Source: Actinomycetales bacterium
GTDB lineage: Bacteria > Actinomycetota > Actinomycetes > Actinomycetales > Microbacteriaceae
Assembly (NCBI GenBank): GCA_015655255.1
Contig: JAATFJ010000093.1
Location: 1-6,916 of the forward strand
Reading direction: 5' to 3'
DNA length: 6,916 nucleotides
Shown: one piece after another, positions 5,995 through 6,916 of the stretch
Position numbering within the stretch: the stretch's first letter is position 1
Layout of the letters: each line of letters starts with the position of its first letter
Notes under the pieces: model-generated
What the model saw: the letters and a program-made list of their open reading frames with translations, nothing else
What the model was told of the DNA's origin: nothing
The model's database searches: none
Program-made: the position numbers and the translations under genes

Positions 5995-6916
5995 TCAGGC
6001 GACAGCGGACGCCTTGTGTGCGGCGATTGTGAACGAGGGGTCGTGCCAGTGCGTTGCTTCCGCGAGCGCGATCTCGACGACGGCGGTCCCATAGACCGGG
6101 GCGAATTTGAATCCGTTCCCGCTCATCCCCGCGGCGATGACGATACGTCCATCCTCGATCGTGTCGATGATCGGCCGTGTGTTCGCCGTCTGCCCGTCCG
6201 GGTGAATCGACCAGCGGACGGGTTCCGGGATCAGATCCGGGACGACTCTTTGTGCCTGCTCTCCCACCCAACGAAGCTGCTCTCTCGTGAGTGCGAGGGG
6301 GCGCTCGTCGATGTCGTCGACGTCGTCGAAAGTGAGATGGGGGCAGATTTTGATGCTGTACCCGTCCAGTGTGGGAACGCCGAAGGCATGGAGCTCGTCG
6401 AGATCCCGGAGAAAGCCGGGGAACCGGTCGGCCGTGAACAGATCGATATGCCGCGGCATCATCCAGGTGAGCGCGTAGCTACGCACCACTATCAACGGAG
6501 ATAGCTGCGGAACGAGACGGGTCGTCCAGGGTCCCGCGGTGACGATGACGCGATCGGCGAGAAATGCTTCCGTCGTCGTCTCCACTCGGACGCCGTTCGC
6601 CGTGGGCTCGATCGTTTTCACCGTCGTGTTGTATCGGGTCTCGGCGCCATGCGCGAGGGCACGCTCGGTCGCGGCGAACACCGCGGTCTCGGGGCGCAGT
6701 CCGCCGCCCAGCTCGTCGAGGATGCCGATATCGTCGTCCTCGACATGGAACTGCGGGAAACGTGCTCTTAGCTCCGCCGCGTCGAAGGTCCTGTGGGGCA
6801 GATCATGATCGGTGATCGCGGTGAGTGTCTCCTCCAGTTCGGGGCGTCCGCGTGTTCCGATGCTCAGCGCGCCGGCCTCGACGAGGATCTGGCGCCCCGT
6901 CGCGGCGCCGAGCTCC
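5995..6916 (-). CDS. FAD-dependent oxidoreductase, sarcosine oxidase/N-methyltryptophan oxidase type, C-terminal part
   Basis: The frame runs in from the right edge and stops at TGA 5997-5995, giving 306 residues; about 70-80 N-terminal residues, with the Rossmann GxGxxG FAD motif, lie outside. Family features seen (numbered from the window edge) are the GGGLRPETA segment at 70-78, the strand VIVTAGPWTTRL at 123-134, Lys189 in SIKICPH, fitting the oxygen-activating lysine of monomeric sarcosine oxidase, and the C-terminal AAGMSGNGFKFAP at 261-273. These enzymes oxidise secondary or N-methyl amines to an imine with release of H2O2. The cysteine that holds FAD covalently in sarcosine oxidase would fall near residues 235-236 in RWSIH, where there is Trp or Ser, so FAD is probably not attached by that bond. 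Substrate cannot be assigned. The GTG at 6681 is internal. It precedes the membrane protein gene on the same strand by 43 bases. Confidence 0.88.
   Translation of the reverse strand, partial: ELGAATGRQILVEAGALSIGTRGRPELEETLTAITDHDLPHRTFDAAELRARFPQFHVEDDDIGILDELGGGLRPETAVFAATERALAHGAETRYNTTVKTIEPTANGVRVETTTEAFLADRVIVTAGPWTTRLVPQLSPLIVVRSYALTWMMPRHIDLFTADRFPGFLRDLDELHAFGVPTLDGYSIKICPHLTFDDVDDIDERPLALTREQLRWVGEQAQRVVPDLIPEPVRWSIHPDGQTANTRPIIDTIEDGRIVIAAGMSGNGFKFAPVYGTAVVEIALAEATHWHDPSFTIAAHKASAVA

Noticed and set aside
5158..6504. 448-residue plus-strand frame
   Set aside because: Antisense to the oxidase, membrane protein and copC start; composition is that of a shadow frame.

Overview
The window joins two DNA segments of different origin. 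Bases 1 to about 855 are AT-rich and mitochondrial: the 3' part of a group I intron, with the C-terminal end of a LAGLIDADG homing endonuclease reading frame, followed by an 81-codon exon of cytochrome c oxidase subunit I (cox1). From about 858 to the end the DNA is GC-rich, has strong G/C third-position bias, and carries genes typical of a high-GC actinobacterium. Microbacterium or another member of the Microbacteriaceae is my best guess; it rests on the DUF222/HNH gene and the copC-PCuAC-DyP cluster and was not checked by any search. The switch happens in the middle of two coding regions: cox1 stops being recognisable at its conserved GIKIF stretch, and a MocR-type aminotransferase-domain gene begins abruptly in mid-domain. 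A chimeric contig (a eukaryote's mitochondrial DNA plus an associated or contaminating actinobacterium) is the simplest reading; real transfer is much less likely.

Mitochondrial part: the endonuclease end (2-247) is followed by about 365 bases of non-coding intron with several small hairpins and a 15-base direct repeat. After that come the conserved group I S element (574-585), a P9-like hairpin (591-610) and the terminal intron G (612). The exon starts exactly at the codon of the CuB-ligand histidine.

Actinobacterial part, plus strand: the tail of the MocR-like gene (858-1256), a short AT-rich promoter region with an SOS-box-like palindrome and a probable leaderless start, and a complete DUF222/HNH endonuclease gene (1377-2690).

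Actinobacterial part, minus strand, read from right to left: the C-terminal three quarters of an FAD-dependent amine oxidase of the sarcosine oxidase type (6916-5995), a four-helix membrane protein with a His/Met loop (5951-5346), then a tight overlapping cluster of membrane-anchored CopC (5233-4586), PCuAC copper chaperone lipoprotein (4589-4002) and a Tat-exported DyP-type heme peroxidase (4002-2764). The last three overlap by 4 and 1 bases and very likely form one translationally coupled unit for extracytoplasmic copper handling. It resembles the copper-chaperone/DyP partnership known from Streptomyces (ECuC and DtpA). No wholly new system is evident. The most useful leads are the chimeric joint, the leaderless SOS-like promoter, and the uncharacterised membrane protein beside copC.
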